From positions 5,944,917-6,008,916 of the forward strand of contig NZ_AP022573.1 of the NCBI RefSeq assembly GCF_010729105.1: a stretch of DNA of 64,000 bases, in the 5' to 3' direction. Of the stretch, positions 27,241-35,873 are shown piece by piece (position 1 is the stretch's first letter; every line of letters begins with the position of its first letter). Origin of the DNA: Mycobacterium saskatchewanense. Its GTDB lineage: Bacteria; Actinomycetota; Actinomycetes; Mycobacteriales; Mycobacteriaceae. The notes beneath the pieces are model-generated. The model worked only from the letters and a program-made list of their open reading frames with translations. It searched no databases and had not been told where the DNA came from. Position numbers and translations under genes: made by a program.

Positions 27241-28056
27241 TTAACCGGTGGGTACCTCGTCGGTCCATACCTTGAAGCTCGTCAAGGTGTTGGGGCCGAA
27301 CGTGTTGCTGAGCGCGACGTCGGCGGCGTCGCGGCCACGCGCGATCAACACTCTGCCGATGCGCGGGGTGTTGTGGCGGGCGTCGAAGGTATGCCATTGG
27401 CCGCCGAGAAAGACCTCGAACCAGGCAGAAAAGTCCATCGGATCGTCCACTGGGGGCACACCGATGTCGCCGAGATATCCGGTGCAGTAGCGCGCGGGGA
27501 TGTTCATGCAGCGACACAGGGCCACGGCGAGATGCGTGAAATCGCGGCAGACGCCGGTACGGTCGTAAAAAGCTTCTAGCGCCGTCCGTGTCATCCGCGC
27601 GTGTTCGTAGCCGAACGTGAGATGTTGCTGAACGTAGTCGCAGATCGCCTGAACGCGGCCCCATCCGGTTGGCGTGTCCCCGAAGAGATTCCACGCTATG
27701 TCGGACAGCCGATCGGTTTCGCAATACCGGCTCCCGAGCAGAAAGACAAGGGTCTCCTCGGGTAGGTCCGGCACGGGAAGCTGTTGTGCGTGAGGAACAA
27801 TGGCGTCGGGGAGTCCAGTGTCGTTGACGAGCGCATCAGCCGAGACGCGCGTGCGGCCCTTGGGGGCAACAATGCGGGTGCACCAGTTGCCAAAGCCGTC
27901 ACGATAGGCTGCCATCGGGACGGGCGGGTCGACCACCAGGTCGTCGCGGCCGACCAGATCGGACACCCGAGTGAAGTGGACGTTGAGGTTGAAGATCATC
28001 GGGGTGGGCTGCGGGCAGTCGTAGATCATTTCGAAGCCGACGTGAATCTGCATCAT
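27241..28056 (-). CDS. Transglutaminase-like (cysteine protease fold) protein
   Basis: A 271-residue bacterial transglutaminase-like protein. The N-terminal half is a beta domain (HVGFEMIYDCPQPTPMIFNL); the core has the catalytic-cysteine segment TGVCRDFTHLAVALCR and the strand FSAWFEVFLGGQWHTFDARH. In the classic family the third position of that strand is the catalytic His; here it reads DFSAW, with Ser, while His occurs later in WHTFDARH. Such proteins often sit beside Anbu-type proteasome genes, and here it is the last gene of that set. The substrate is unknown, probably a peptide tag or amide bond. Confidence 0.85.
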   Translation of the reverse strand: MMQIHVGFEMIYDCPQPTPMIFNLNVHFTRVSDLVGRDDLVVDPPVPMAAYRDGFGNWCTRIVAPKGRTRVSADALVNDTGLPDAIVPHAQQLPVPDLPEETLVFLLGSRYCETDRLSDIAWNLFGDTPTGWGRVQAICDYVQQHLTFGYEHARMTRTALEAFYDRTGVCRDFTHLAVALCRCMNIPARYCTGYLGDIGVPPVDDPMDFSAWFEVFLGGQWHTFDARHNTPRIGRVLIARGRDAADVALSNTFGPNTLTSFKVWTDEVPTG

Positions 28057-28150
28057 TAGTCTCCGGTTTTCGCCAGGTGAGGTCGCGGACAGCTGTCGGC
28101 GCGGGTGGTGGGATGGGTTCTCACTCGGGCTAATTGACGCGGGGCGTGAA

Positions 28151-28861
28151 TCATGGCGCGCTCAGGCCGGCACATGCCGTGCGTAACGAATCGATCAGCT
28201 TGCGCCGCAACGTCGTCCAACGTCGGCCCGCGGCGAAAACGATGCCCTGGTTGACTTCCAGTTCGATTCCGACGTAGTCGCTCTGCGCGAAGCGCAGGCG
28301 CAAGTGCGAGGTCAACCCGTCTCCTTTGCCGGCATAGGGGTAATTGCGGCGTACGCGAAATTCCGGAGCGGATGCCGCGAGCGCTTCCTTCCAGCGGGCG
28401 CACACCTCGGCCTCCCCGGGCCGCCCGGGGTGGTACAGCAAGCCCACATCGGCGCCGCGCACCCTGCCGTCCAGCTCAGCGGCAAAGCTGTGCGACGAAA
28501 TGTGGATCGCACGATGCCCGCGTGACACCGCTTGCCTGACGAGACGCTCGACCTGCGCGCGATAGGGTCGGTAATGCTCGTCGACGATCTGCGCCCGGGT
28601 CTCGGCCGGCGCGCCGCGTGTCGCCGCCGAAAAAAGTTGTGGGTGGCCGATCGAGCGGTTGAGATCGATAAGCAGACGGCTGACAGTGGAAGCCACCAGC
28701 GGCGCCGTGAAGGCACTGGAGAGTGCCTTCGCCGTGACCAGCGAACCGGGGTCGTACCCGCGGTGGGAATCCAGCAGCGCCTTTTGTCCCCGAAACAGCC
28801 GCCGATAGGGCGCGGGGATCCGGTTGCCGCCGTGTTCGCAGCTGATGATGAAGGTATCCAT
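28151..28861 (-). CDS. N-formylglutamate amidohydrolase family protein
   Basis: A 236-residue metal-dependent amidohydrolase of the HutG/N-formylglutamate amidohydrolase family. Signatures are the N-terminal SCEHGGNRIPAPYRRLF, DSHRGYDPGS with metal-ligand His/Asp, LIDLNRSIGHP, ISSHSFAAEL and GIELEVNQG. There are no other histidine-utilisation genes nearby; instead it lies between the Anbu-like and transglutaminase-like genes, so a role in hydrolysing a peptide-like product is more likely. That role is inference. Confidence 0.88.
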   Translation of the reverse strand: MDTFIISCEHGGNRIPAPYRRLFRGQKALLDSHRGYDPGSLVTAKALSSAFTAPLVASTVSRLLIDLNRSIGHPQLFSAATRGAPAETRAQIVDEHYRPYRAQVERLVRQAVSRGHRAIHISSHSFAAELDGRVRGADVGLLYHPGRPGEAEVCARWKEALAASAPEFRVRRNYPYAGKGDGLTSHLRLRFAQSDYVGIELEVNQGIVFAAGRRWTTLRRKLIDSLRTACAGLSAP

Positions 28862-28876
28862 CGTCGTGATGATCCG

Positions 28877-29605
28877 TCACCACTGCAGCTCGGGTAAATG
28901 GCGAAACACATGCCGCACACCTTCGCCCCATTCGTGGCTAAGCGCGGTGAAATAGGGGTCGCCCTCATCGAATCGCCGCCGCCACTGCACTTCGAGGCTG
29001 TCCCGTTCGTAGCAGATCAGGTCGATCGGCATGCCCACTGACAAGTTGCTGCGCATGGTCGAATCGAAGGACACCAGCACACACTTCGTGGCATCTGCAA
29101 GGGGCGTGTGCTGCGTAATCACGCGGTCGAGGATCGGCTTTCCGTACTTGGTCTCACCGGTCTGAAAAAAGGGCGTGTCGGTCCCCGCTTCGATAAAATT
29201 GCCTTCGGCATAGGTCCGGAACAGCCGTATCGGCTCGCCGCTGATCTGCCCACCGACGATGAACGAGGCATCGAAACGGATGTTGTTCTCTTCCAGGTAG
29301 CCGGCATCGCGTTTCTCGATATCGCGCGTCGCGTCGGACACTAGCCTCACGACGTCGAACATCGTCCGGGCGCCCAACACATTGCTGGCCGCATCGCCGT
29401 CAGCGCAGCGCTGCGTCAATACGCTGATGACGGCCTGCGTTCCGGCCAGGTTTCCCGAACTCAGCAGAACGATAACGCGGTTGCCGCGACGCTCGAATAC
29501 CGTCATCTTGCAGAACTTGGCGAAGTTGTCGACGCCGGCATTCGTACGCGAGTCGGAAGCGAAAATCATTCCCTTGTCGAGCATTACGCCGATACAGTAC
29601 GTCAC
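28877..29605 (-). CDS. Anbu-type proteasome-like peptidase (BPH/HslV-related)
   Basis: A 242-residue Ntn-hydrolase of the Anbu class, which forms beta-proteasome-like rings. I choose the GTG at 29605 because the product then begins M-TYCIGVMLDKG, placing Thr directly after Met, where Met removal would expose the catalytic Thr1; an ATG four codons earlier (29614) would leave MPRV ahead of it. Conserved segments are MIFASDSRTNAGVDNFAKF, RVIVLLSSGNLAGTQAV and LRNHAVEDR-side residues FIVGGQISGEPIRLF. It heads a three-gene unit with the amidohydrolase (15-base gap) and the transglutaminase-like gene. Mycobacteria normally also have a true 20S proteasome elsewhere. Confidence 0.87.
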   Translation of the reverse strand: MTYCIGVMLDKGMIFASDSRTNAGVDNFAKFCKMTVFERRGNRVIVLLSSGNLAGTQAVISVLTQRCADGDAASNVLGARTMFDVVRLVSDATRDIEKRDAGYLEENNIRFDASFIVGGQISGEPIRLFRTYAEGNFIEAGTDTPFFQTGETKYGKPILDRVITQHTPLADATKCVLVSFDSTMRSNLSVGMPIDLICYERDSLEVQWRRRFDEGDPYFTALSHEWGEGVRHVFRHLPELQW

Positions 29606-29997
29606 GCGAGGCATGTTCTGGGCAATTGACCCCGCCGTTCGTAGTCGCACGTGCTTCTGACTGTGTGGCAGACGTGTAGGTGAGGGCGATTCCCAATCCG
29701 GATTTGATCCTGCCTCGATGTCTCCGCAAACACTAAGCCTACGCGTCTCGACGCGCGGCAGCACATAAAGGCGAACCACACAGCCCTGCGACCATTGCGC
29801 CAAGGGGGCATCCACTATCGAGGTGGCCTCCGATCCGGCCAAGTCGACTCCGGCCGCCGGGGCGGATAGTCGGGCCGAGATGGCCGTGGCCCCCTTATGC
29901 GGCGACATCGACCATGTCTCAATCTCCCGGCCAGGCGTGCTTCAGAGCTTCTTGAGGCACACCCAAGAAGGGAAGAGATGAGACGTCGGCGGGGCTT
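29606..29997. other. Upstream region of the Anbu operon
   Basis: About 390 bases with no convincing gene. The minus frame of the Anbu-like gene stays open to 29908, but that extension has no family match. The only feature seen is the dyad at 29948-29970. A promoter for the minus-strand operon should lie here. Confidence 0.4.
29948..29970. promoter_or_regulatory. Inverted repeat CTTCTTG-N9-CAAGAAG
   Basis: Perfect seven-base arms with a nine-base centre, about 340 bases upstream of the Anbu-like gene and 27 bases beyond the end of the broken hydrolase. It could be an operator or an RNA hairpin; nothing else identifies it. Confidence 0.4.
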
Positions 29998-30556
29998 CTA
30001 ACAAGGTTTTTGATTCGTCAGATCGGCGTTTGACGCTGTGGCCGCGATGAAGTCATCAATGATCTCCACCACTGCGGGTGGGGCCTCGACTTGCGGGAAG
30101 TGCCCGACACCGGGGGAGTACCTCAAGGCGGCTGCCGGGCACGGCGTCGTGAGCGGCGTAACCGTGGGCGACCGGAATGATGTGGTCCCGCTCAGCCCAA
30201 ATCACTGCTGATCAGCACCAGCCGCTCGCAATAATCGCGATGCTGATAGACAAACTGCACCGCGACACCGCCGCCGAGTGATTGGCCAACCACTGTCGCC
30301 AGGGTGATGCTGAGTTCATCGAGCAGGTCGCGCAGCCCGCCGCGAACGCACCCAACGAGTAGTCACCACGCGGCTTGGCCGATTCACCGTGCCCCAACAG
30401 GTCCGGCGCCACCACCCGATACATCTTCGACAACTCGGGGAATACCGCGCGCCAGGTGGCCGAACTTCCAGCCATTCCATCAATCAGCAACAGCGCCTCG
30501 CCGACTCCCGCGTCCCGTTAGGCGACACAGTCGCCGTGCAGATCGAGATACTTCAT
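29998..30556 (-). pseudogene. Alpha/beta hydrolase, broken
   Basis: Remains of an epoxide-hydrolase-like alpha/beta hydrolase. Reading from the ATG at 30556, the frame begins MKYLDLHGD and meets a TAA at 30518-30520. It continues LLIDGMAGSSATWRAVF and VAPDLLGHGESAKP, then shifts frame into GLRDLLDELSITLA and the nucleophile elbow VVGQSLGGG. A large internal deletion removes the cap region, after which the C-terminal part (IWAERDHIIPVAHGY, then GVGHFPQVEAPPAVVEII after another shift) runs to a TAG at 29998. At least one nonsense codon, two frameshifts and one deletion make it non-functional. It abuts an IS1380 remnant. Confidence 0.8.
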
Positions 30557-30559
30557 CTC

Positions 30560-31213
30560 GCTCACACCGAACCGCTCTCCGCCCCTTGGTCTTCGGGGTT
30601 GCGGCACATCGTCATGACACTCGCCCCAGGCCTTTTCGCCGTGCCCGGTCGTAGCATCGCCGCCAACGGCTCTCCGGTTCCGCCTTGGCCGTGATCGACG
30701 AACGCCAATCGGATGAAACCCAAAGCCGCGCTTGAAGTTCGGAGTTGCGCCTTCTTTTTCGGAATGCGCGCCGATCAGCGTGGCATCCAGATCAACCACC
30801 ACCTGACCTGCAGCAGGAGTCGGCGACTGGTGGCTCCACACGACGGCCCGCGCGGCCGCACGAGCCCCGCGGATCGCCGCAATCACCGCGCTCGGGTCAT
30901 CGCCGAGGGCATCGATCGGCCGGCTGATAGTGGGCTCGGAGGCCACCGGGCCGAACAACTCCGGCTGGGCGCGCAGCACCGCGGCATCAGCAACGCAGTC
31001 ACCACCAAGAGCGATCGTGATCGCTAGATCCAGCACCACCTTGCCCGGATCATGCACCGATCGCACCGGTCGCCACGGACTCAACCCGTCCGAGAGCCCC
31101 TTGGACAGGCCGCCGACCAAAGCGGACCTCAACAACAGCGCCGCGCCAGCCGACGAAATCAACGACTCGCCGCCGGATTCGACACCAACTCCACCGCAAC
31201 CGTTACGCTTCAC
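30560..31213 (-). mobile_element. IS1380-family transposase remnant
   Basis: The minus strand encodes the first half of an IS1380-type DDE transposase: VVLDLAITIALGGDCVADAA, VLRAQPELFGPVASEPTISR and VVVDLDATLIGAHSEKEGA, which carries the first catalytic aspartate. It then goes GFGFHPI, followed by a frameshift into FVDHGQGGTGEPLAAMLRPG, after which the sequence runs into the hydrolase pseudogene. The C-terminal half is missing, and I see no intact terminal inverted repeats, so the element is dead. Beyond its start (31214-31433), the plus strand has a short open tail (GNWTFDKPIFPCWTGTSVHY) that may be the end of a disrupted gene I cannot name. Confidence 0.75.
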
Positions 31214-31433
31214 CTACGGAGTGCCTTTCAGCTATCCGGAAACTGGACCTTCGACAAGCCCATTTTCCCCTGCTGGACAGGCACTTCCGTGCATTACACG
31301 CCCGCCGTCAACTACGCACCACGAAAGATCGAGGCTAGGGACGCCGACAACGACGGCTTTATGTCCTGGTGCTCAACGTAACTGGACCATATAGAATTGG
31401 GCGCGACAATATGAATTTACGAGAAAGTCGAAT

Positions 31434-32453
31434 GTGACAGAGGAAGCAAGCCCTCCGCGCGCTACAACCTCAAGGACCTCCCCGTTCGACTCGACCGTGG
31501 ATTCCGCCGCATCGATGCCGGCGATCTATGTCGAAGCCAATGGCGAGTTGGCGGTGCGGCAGCTGGCCGTGCCCACTCCCAAACCCGGCCAGTTGTTGCT
31601 GCGAACTGTCGTCTCCGCGTTGTGCGGCACCGACCTGCACCGCTTCCGCGGGGCGCGCTCGTACGGCAACGACACCGACGTCTTCGGCCATGAGTCGGTC
31701 GGTGTGGTCGAGCGCTGTGACTCCGGTCGATTCGCCCCCGGCGATCGGGTTCTCCACGTGCCCTTCCCCACCGATGGCAGGGTCTTCGCGCCTTACCAAC
31801 TCGCTTTGGAGAGCAACGTCGTGCCGGTTCCCGAGGGCCTGCCGTCGGAGCTTGGCGTCTTCGCCCAGCAACTCGGCACGGTCATCTATGCCCTGCGCAA
31901 CTTTTGGCCGTGGCCTCAGCCGCCTCGGCGGGCCTTCGTCGCCGGCGCCGGTCCTGCCGGCCTGCTGTTCATCCAGTTGCTCCGCGAGCGCGGTTGCGAG
32001 CAGATCTACGTCGCCGAGCCCAACGAGCACCGCCGTCAGCTGGCGGCATCCTTTGGTGCCGTCCATGCTGACGCCACCACCGCCCAGGTCGAGCTAAGCG
32101 TGGACGCCTCCGGCATGCGCGGTGTACGCGCTGAGTGCTGGCAGCGCACCGCGCCGCACGGCACGATCGGGATCTATGGACTTCCCGACGACGAACCCGG
32201 CCAGCTGGAGGTCTCGGTCCTGGGCCTGGTGGCCAAGAATCTACGCTTCGTCGGAGCCATCGGCTCACAGGCCGAGCCTGGCCTGGTGTCCTTCCGAGAA
32301 GCGATTGATCTGCTCGTTGCACGCCGCATCGAGGTCGACCGGCTCATCTCCAACCGCATCAGCCTGGAGGAACTTCCGCAGATCGCGCTGCGCGCAGCCC
32401 ACGTCGAGGACGACATCGTGAAAGTGCTGGTCGTCTTAGCCACATCGGCTTGA
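31434..32453 (+). CDS. Zinc-type alcohol/threonine dehydrogenase-like oxidoreductase (MDR family)
   Basis: A 339-residue medium-chain dehydrogenase/reductase, expected to oxidise an alcohol or polyol with NAD(P). The catalytic zinc ligands are visible as Cys in SALCGTDLHRF and His-Glu in FGHESVGVV. The Rossmann domain begins RRAFVAGAGPAGLLFIQLL. The usual four-cysteine structural zinc loop is not apparent. The start is the GTG at 31434, preceded by GAGAAAG at 31421-31427. It stands alone between the IS remnant and a gene-poor stretch. Confidence 0.85.
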   Translation: MTEEASPPRATTSRTSPFDSTVDSAASMPAIYVEANGELAVRQLAVPTPKPGQLLLRTVVSALCGTDLHRFRGARSYGNDTDVFGHESVGVVERCDSGRFAPGDRVLHVPFPTDGRVFAPYQLALESNVVPVPEGLPSELGVFAQQLGTVIYALRNFWPWPQPPRRAFVAGAGPAGLLFIQLLRERGCEQIYVAEPNEHRRQLAASFGAVHADATTAQVELSVDASGMRGVRAECWQRTAPHGTIGIYGLPDDEPGQLEVSVLGLVAKNLRFVGAIGSQAEPGLVSFREAIDLLVARRIEVDRLISNRISLEELPQIALRAAHVEDDIVKVLVVLATSA

Positions 32454-33299
32454 CTTACAGACCGCGCATTCGGCGATGTTGTTCTGTCTCGTAGCACACC
32501 ACATCCAGTGAATTGCTCGCTAATGTCCAGTGGAGCACCGGGACCGACGGTCCTACCGGGACCGCTGCCGAATCAAGTCGATGGCCGCACTGCGGCGCCG
32601 GCACGACCGCAGCCGGAGGCGTTCGACGATCACCGCATCCGTCGGCTACCCGTCGAGGCCATCGACGAGAAGTCCGCCCGCATGGCCGTCACCGAAACAG
32701 ACGACTGGCAACGGCGACTCGTCAGCCATGGCCAGCTGGTACTCGAGGTCCCGTTCGACCCCCGCCCTGTGAAGCGTCGAGATTTTCTGATTGGCGGGTT
32801 GCCGACGTAGGAGTGGTCGCCCGCGGCATCTTCGGTATGCACAGCTAGGCACGGACCGAAAGATGGGTCGGACAATGGCCCTGTCCGGGTCGGCGGTGTC
32901 CGGGGTTCATCGTCGAATTCGGCAAGTTCGAGGGGTCCAGCGACGTACACGGCCGCTACATGGTGCGATTGGACGACAGCGTTGCCAGGCATCGCTGACG
33001 TTCTCACCGCGTCTGCCGCAGGACACCGGCTTCTCGGATCACCTCCATCGACAGCGTCCGGTAGCCGTATTTCTCGAAAAGCACCGTGACGGTGTCGGCA
33101 GTGCCGCCGATAACGACTCCCGGGCCCCACTCGCGATGCTCGACGGTGCTGTTGACCGATATTGCCGGCCGCCGTTCATGGGCGGATGCTTCAACCCATC
33201 CCGGCGGGGTGCACCTACGACGCCCGGTTCCCCGGGGGCGGCACCCCGCACTGGCACCAACCGCAACAGTCGCCCAGATAACTGGTTAGGTTTGCACTT
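32454..33299. other. Gene-poor stretch upstream of the SpoIIE gene
   Basis: About 850 bases with no intact gene. Plus-strand frames at 32508-32810 and around 32905-32998 (FIVEFGKFEGSSDVHGRYMV) look like protein-coding debris I cannot name. The minus strand at 33004-33192 carries a RecQ-like tail fragment, listed separately. The promoter of the SpoIIE gene must lie near 33240-33299. Confidence 0.45.
33004..33192 (-). pseudogene. RecQ helicase C-terminal fragment
   Basis: On the minus strand an open stretch reads STVEHREWGPGVVIGGTAD and VTVLFEKYGYRTLSMEVIRE, then VLRQTR and a TGA at 33004-33006. This matches the short C-terminal domain found at the end of actinobacterial RecQ-type helicases. 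A possible zinc-cluster scrap (GDCCGWCQCG) lies just upstream near 33250-33290 in another frame. The helicase body is absent, so it is a gene remnant. The assignment is from motif memory only. Confidence 0.45.
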
Positions 33300-35873
33300 A
33301 TGGACAGCGAGCGGAACGAATCCGGGTTCACCGGCGGGATGGGCCGGCGCCAGCTCGTGGACCGGGTCCATGAGCAGCTCGACGACCTTCGAGCCGCTCG
33401 CGACCAGATGGAACAACTCGTCAAGGTCATTGTCGAAATCGGCGCCGACCTGGACTTGGACGTGACGCTGCATCGCATCGTCGGCGCGGCGATCGAGCTG
33501 ACCGGCGCCCACTTCGGCGCCCTCGGCATCCGCGGCCCCGACGGCGCCATGGTCTCTTTCATTCATGCGGGCATCGATGAGGACACGGCGCGGCGATTCG
33601 CCGACTTGCCGGTGGGCCAGGGTGTGCGCGTCGACGACCTGAGCGCCGACCCGCGGGCCACCGGGCTGCAGGGCGACGAGCCGTCGGTCCGGGCACTGCT
33701 GGGTATGCCCATCACCGTCCGGGCCGCCGATTTCGGCACCCTTTACCTTGCCGACGACCGCCCCGGCGTCGTGTTCTCCTCCTCCCAGGAGAGCGCCGTG
33801 CGGGCGCTGGCCTCGGCGGCGGCGGTCGCCATCGACAACGCGCGACTCTTCGAGCGAGAGCGCGAATCGGCGAAATGGACCAAGGCCAGCCGCGAGATCA
33901 CGACGGCGCTGCTGTCCGGCGACCCGCAGATGGGGCCGCTGCAGCTGATCGTGAACCGAGCGCTGGAGTTGGCCGGCGCAGAGCAGGCGATCCTGCTGGT
34001 TCCGAGCGAGCCGGACCTGCCCGCCGCCGACGTCGACACCCTCGTGGTCGCCGCCACCGCGGGCCGGTACTCGCTGGAGGTGATCGGTCGGCAAGTCCCG
34101 ATGGACGCCTCCACCACGGGTGGCGTCGCGCGTCGTGGCACACCGCTCATCACCGACTCGTTCCAGTACCCGATCGAGGGGTTCACCGACGTCGGTGAGC
34201 GTTCCGCGATCGTCATGCCGCTGATCGCCGACGAAGCGGTGCTCGGCGTCATCGCGGTCGCGCGCAACCGGCAGCAGCCCCCGTTCGGCGACGACTACCT
34301 GGAGCTGGTCAGCGACTTCGCCCGGCACGCAGCCATTGCACTGGCCCTCGCGGCCGGCCGCGAACATGCGCTCAATCAGCAACTCGCGCAAGCCGATACG
34401 GTTGACGACGCGCTGCGGACCGCGACGGAGGAACTGCGCCGATTGTGGCGGGCTCGCCGGGTCCTGGCGGTCACCTTCCACAACCGCGGCGCCTCCGCCG
34501 AAAGTAGCAACGGCGCACCGGAACTGGTATCGGTGGGCGAGCCGACCCGGTGGGACGAGCTGCCCTCCCGGACGAGGGAGATGCTCACCTCGCTGCGCGA
34601 CGGCGACCTTCTCACGCCCCACATCACGACGTCCGGGACGGCGGGCATCGCGCTGCAGCATCCCGACGGCGTGCTCGTCGTCTGGATCGATCTCGCCGAA
34701 GAGCGGCTGTTCACCCTCGAGGACCAGACGCTGCTGACCGTTCTGGCGGGCCGTCTCGGGCAGGGCCTGCACCGGGTGCACCAGGTCGACCAGCAGCGCG
34801 AGACCGCGCTGGCGCTGCAGCACGCGATGCTGGGCCCCGCGGACCTCCCGCCCGGATTCGCGGTGCGCTACCAGGCCGCCAGCCGGCCGCTGCAGGTGGG
34901 CGGCGACTGGTATGACGTCGTGGACCTGGACGACGGGCGCATCGCGCTGATCGTCGGCGACTGCGTCGGCCATGGCCTTGCCGCGGCCACCGTGATGGGT
35001 CAGCTGCGCAGCGCCTGCCGCGCGCTCCTGCTCGACAACGCCAGCCCGTGTGCCGCTCTCGCGGGGCTGGACCGGTTCGCCGCGCGGCTGCCCGGTGCCC
35101 AGTGCACCACCGCCGTCTGCGCGGTGCTCAACCCCGAAACGGGGGAACTGGTCTACTCCAGCGCCGGGCACCCGCCGCCCATCCTCGTTCTCGCCGACGG
35201 CACGGCGCAGACGCTGGAAGACGGCCACACCATTCCGCTGGGCATCCGGCCCGCCTGGCCCCGCCCCGAAGCGCGCGTGACCATTCCGGCCCGCGCGACG
35301 CTGCTGCTCTACACCGACGGTCTGGTCGAGCGGCGCCGCAGTCCGATGGAGGAGGGCATGGTCCGCGTCTCGGACCTCGTCCAGGAGGGTCGCGGGTCCC
35401 GGCTGGAGGACCTGGCGAACCAGATCATGTTCGATCTCGCGCCCAGGGGCGGCTATCAGGACGACGTCGCGCTGTTGCTGTACCGCCATCCCGCGCCGCT
35501 GGAGATGAATTTCCCTGCCGACGCCAGCCATCTTGCCCGCACCCGGGCGGCCCTGCGCAAATGGTTGACCCAGGCGCGGGTGGACCCGGACCTGACCCAC
35601 GACGTTCTCATCGCCGCCGGGGAAGCCGTCGCCAACGCGATCGAGCACGGTCATCGCTACAGACCCGAGGGCACCATCACCCTGAGCGCGACCGCGCTGG
35701 TCGACCACGTGGAGCTCACCATCGCCGACACCGGCACGTGGAAGACGCCGCAGCCCGCCATGAACCCCCATCGCGGCCGGGGGATCACCCTCATGCGGGC
35801 GCTCATGCACGACGTCGACATTCACCCCCACACCGACGGGACCACGGTCCACCTATCCGCGAGGATCGCCTGA
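33300..35873 (+). CDS. GAF-domain SpoIIE/RsbU-type phosphatase with C-terminal anti-sigma kinase domain
   Basis: An 857-residue cytosolic signalling protein. Order: short coiled-coil-like N-terminus, GAF domain (about 50-180), second GAF (about 195-350), third weaker GAF-like domain (about 355-495), PP2C/SpoIIE phosphatase (about 510-715) with GGDWYDVVDLDDG and VGDCVGHGLAAATVMG, and an RsbW-like HATPase domain (about 735-857) with N-box AAGEAVANAIEHGHRY and G-box NPHRGRGITLMRAL. This joins opposing anti-anti-sigma phosphatase and anti-sigma kinase activities in one chain, as in Rv1364c. The ATG at 33300 is used. Its stop overlaps the STAS gene start. Confidence 0.93.
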   Translation: MDSERNESGFTGGMGRRQLVDRVHEQLDDLRAARDQMEQLVKVIVEIGADLDLDVTLHRIVGAAIELTGAHFGALGIRGPDGAMVSFIHAGIDEDTARRFADLPVGQGVRVDDLSADPRATGLQGDEPSVRALLGMPITVRAADFGTLYLADDRPGVVFSSSQESAVRALASAAAVAIDNARLFERERESAKWTKASREITTALLSGDPQMGPLQLIVNRALELAGAEQAILLVPSEPDLPAADVDTLVVAATAGRYSLEVIGRQVPMDASTTGGVARRGTPLITDSFQYPIEGFTDVGERSAIVMPLIADEAVLGVIAVARNRQQPPFGDDYLELVSDFARHAAIALALAAGREHALNQQLAQADTVDDALRTATEELRRLWRARRVLAVTFHNRGASAESSNGAPELVSVGEPTRWDELPSRTREMLTSLRDGDLLTPHITTSGTAGIALQHPDGVLVVWIDLAEERLFTLEDQTLLTVLAGRLGQGLHRVHQVDQQRETALALQHAMLGPADLPPGFAVRYQAASRPLQVGGDWYDVVDLDDGRIALIVGDCVGHGLAAATVMGQLRSACRALLLDNASPCAALAGLDRFAARLPGAQCTTAVCAVLNPETGELVYSSAGHPPPILVLADGTAQTLEDGHTIPLGIRPAWPRPEARVTIPARATLLLYTDGLVERRRSPMEEGMVRVSDLVQEGRGSRLEDLANQIMFDLAPRGGYQDDVALLLYRHPAPLEMNFPADASHLARTRAALRKWLTQARVDPDLTHDVLIAAGEAVANAIEHGHRYRPEGTITLSATALVDHVELTIADTGTWKTPQPAMNPHRGRGITLMRALMHDVDIHPHTDGTTVHLSARIA

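Noticed and set aside
33039-35852. 937-residue open frame antisense to the SpoIIE-type gene
   Set aside because: Low-complexity Arg/Gly/Val-rich translation with no domains; it mirrors high-GC codon use of the real plus-strand gene.
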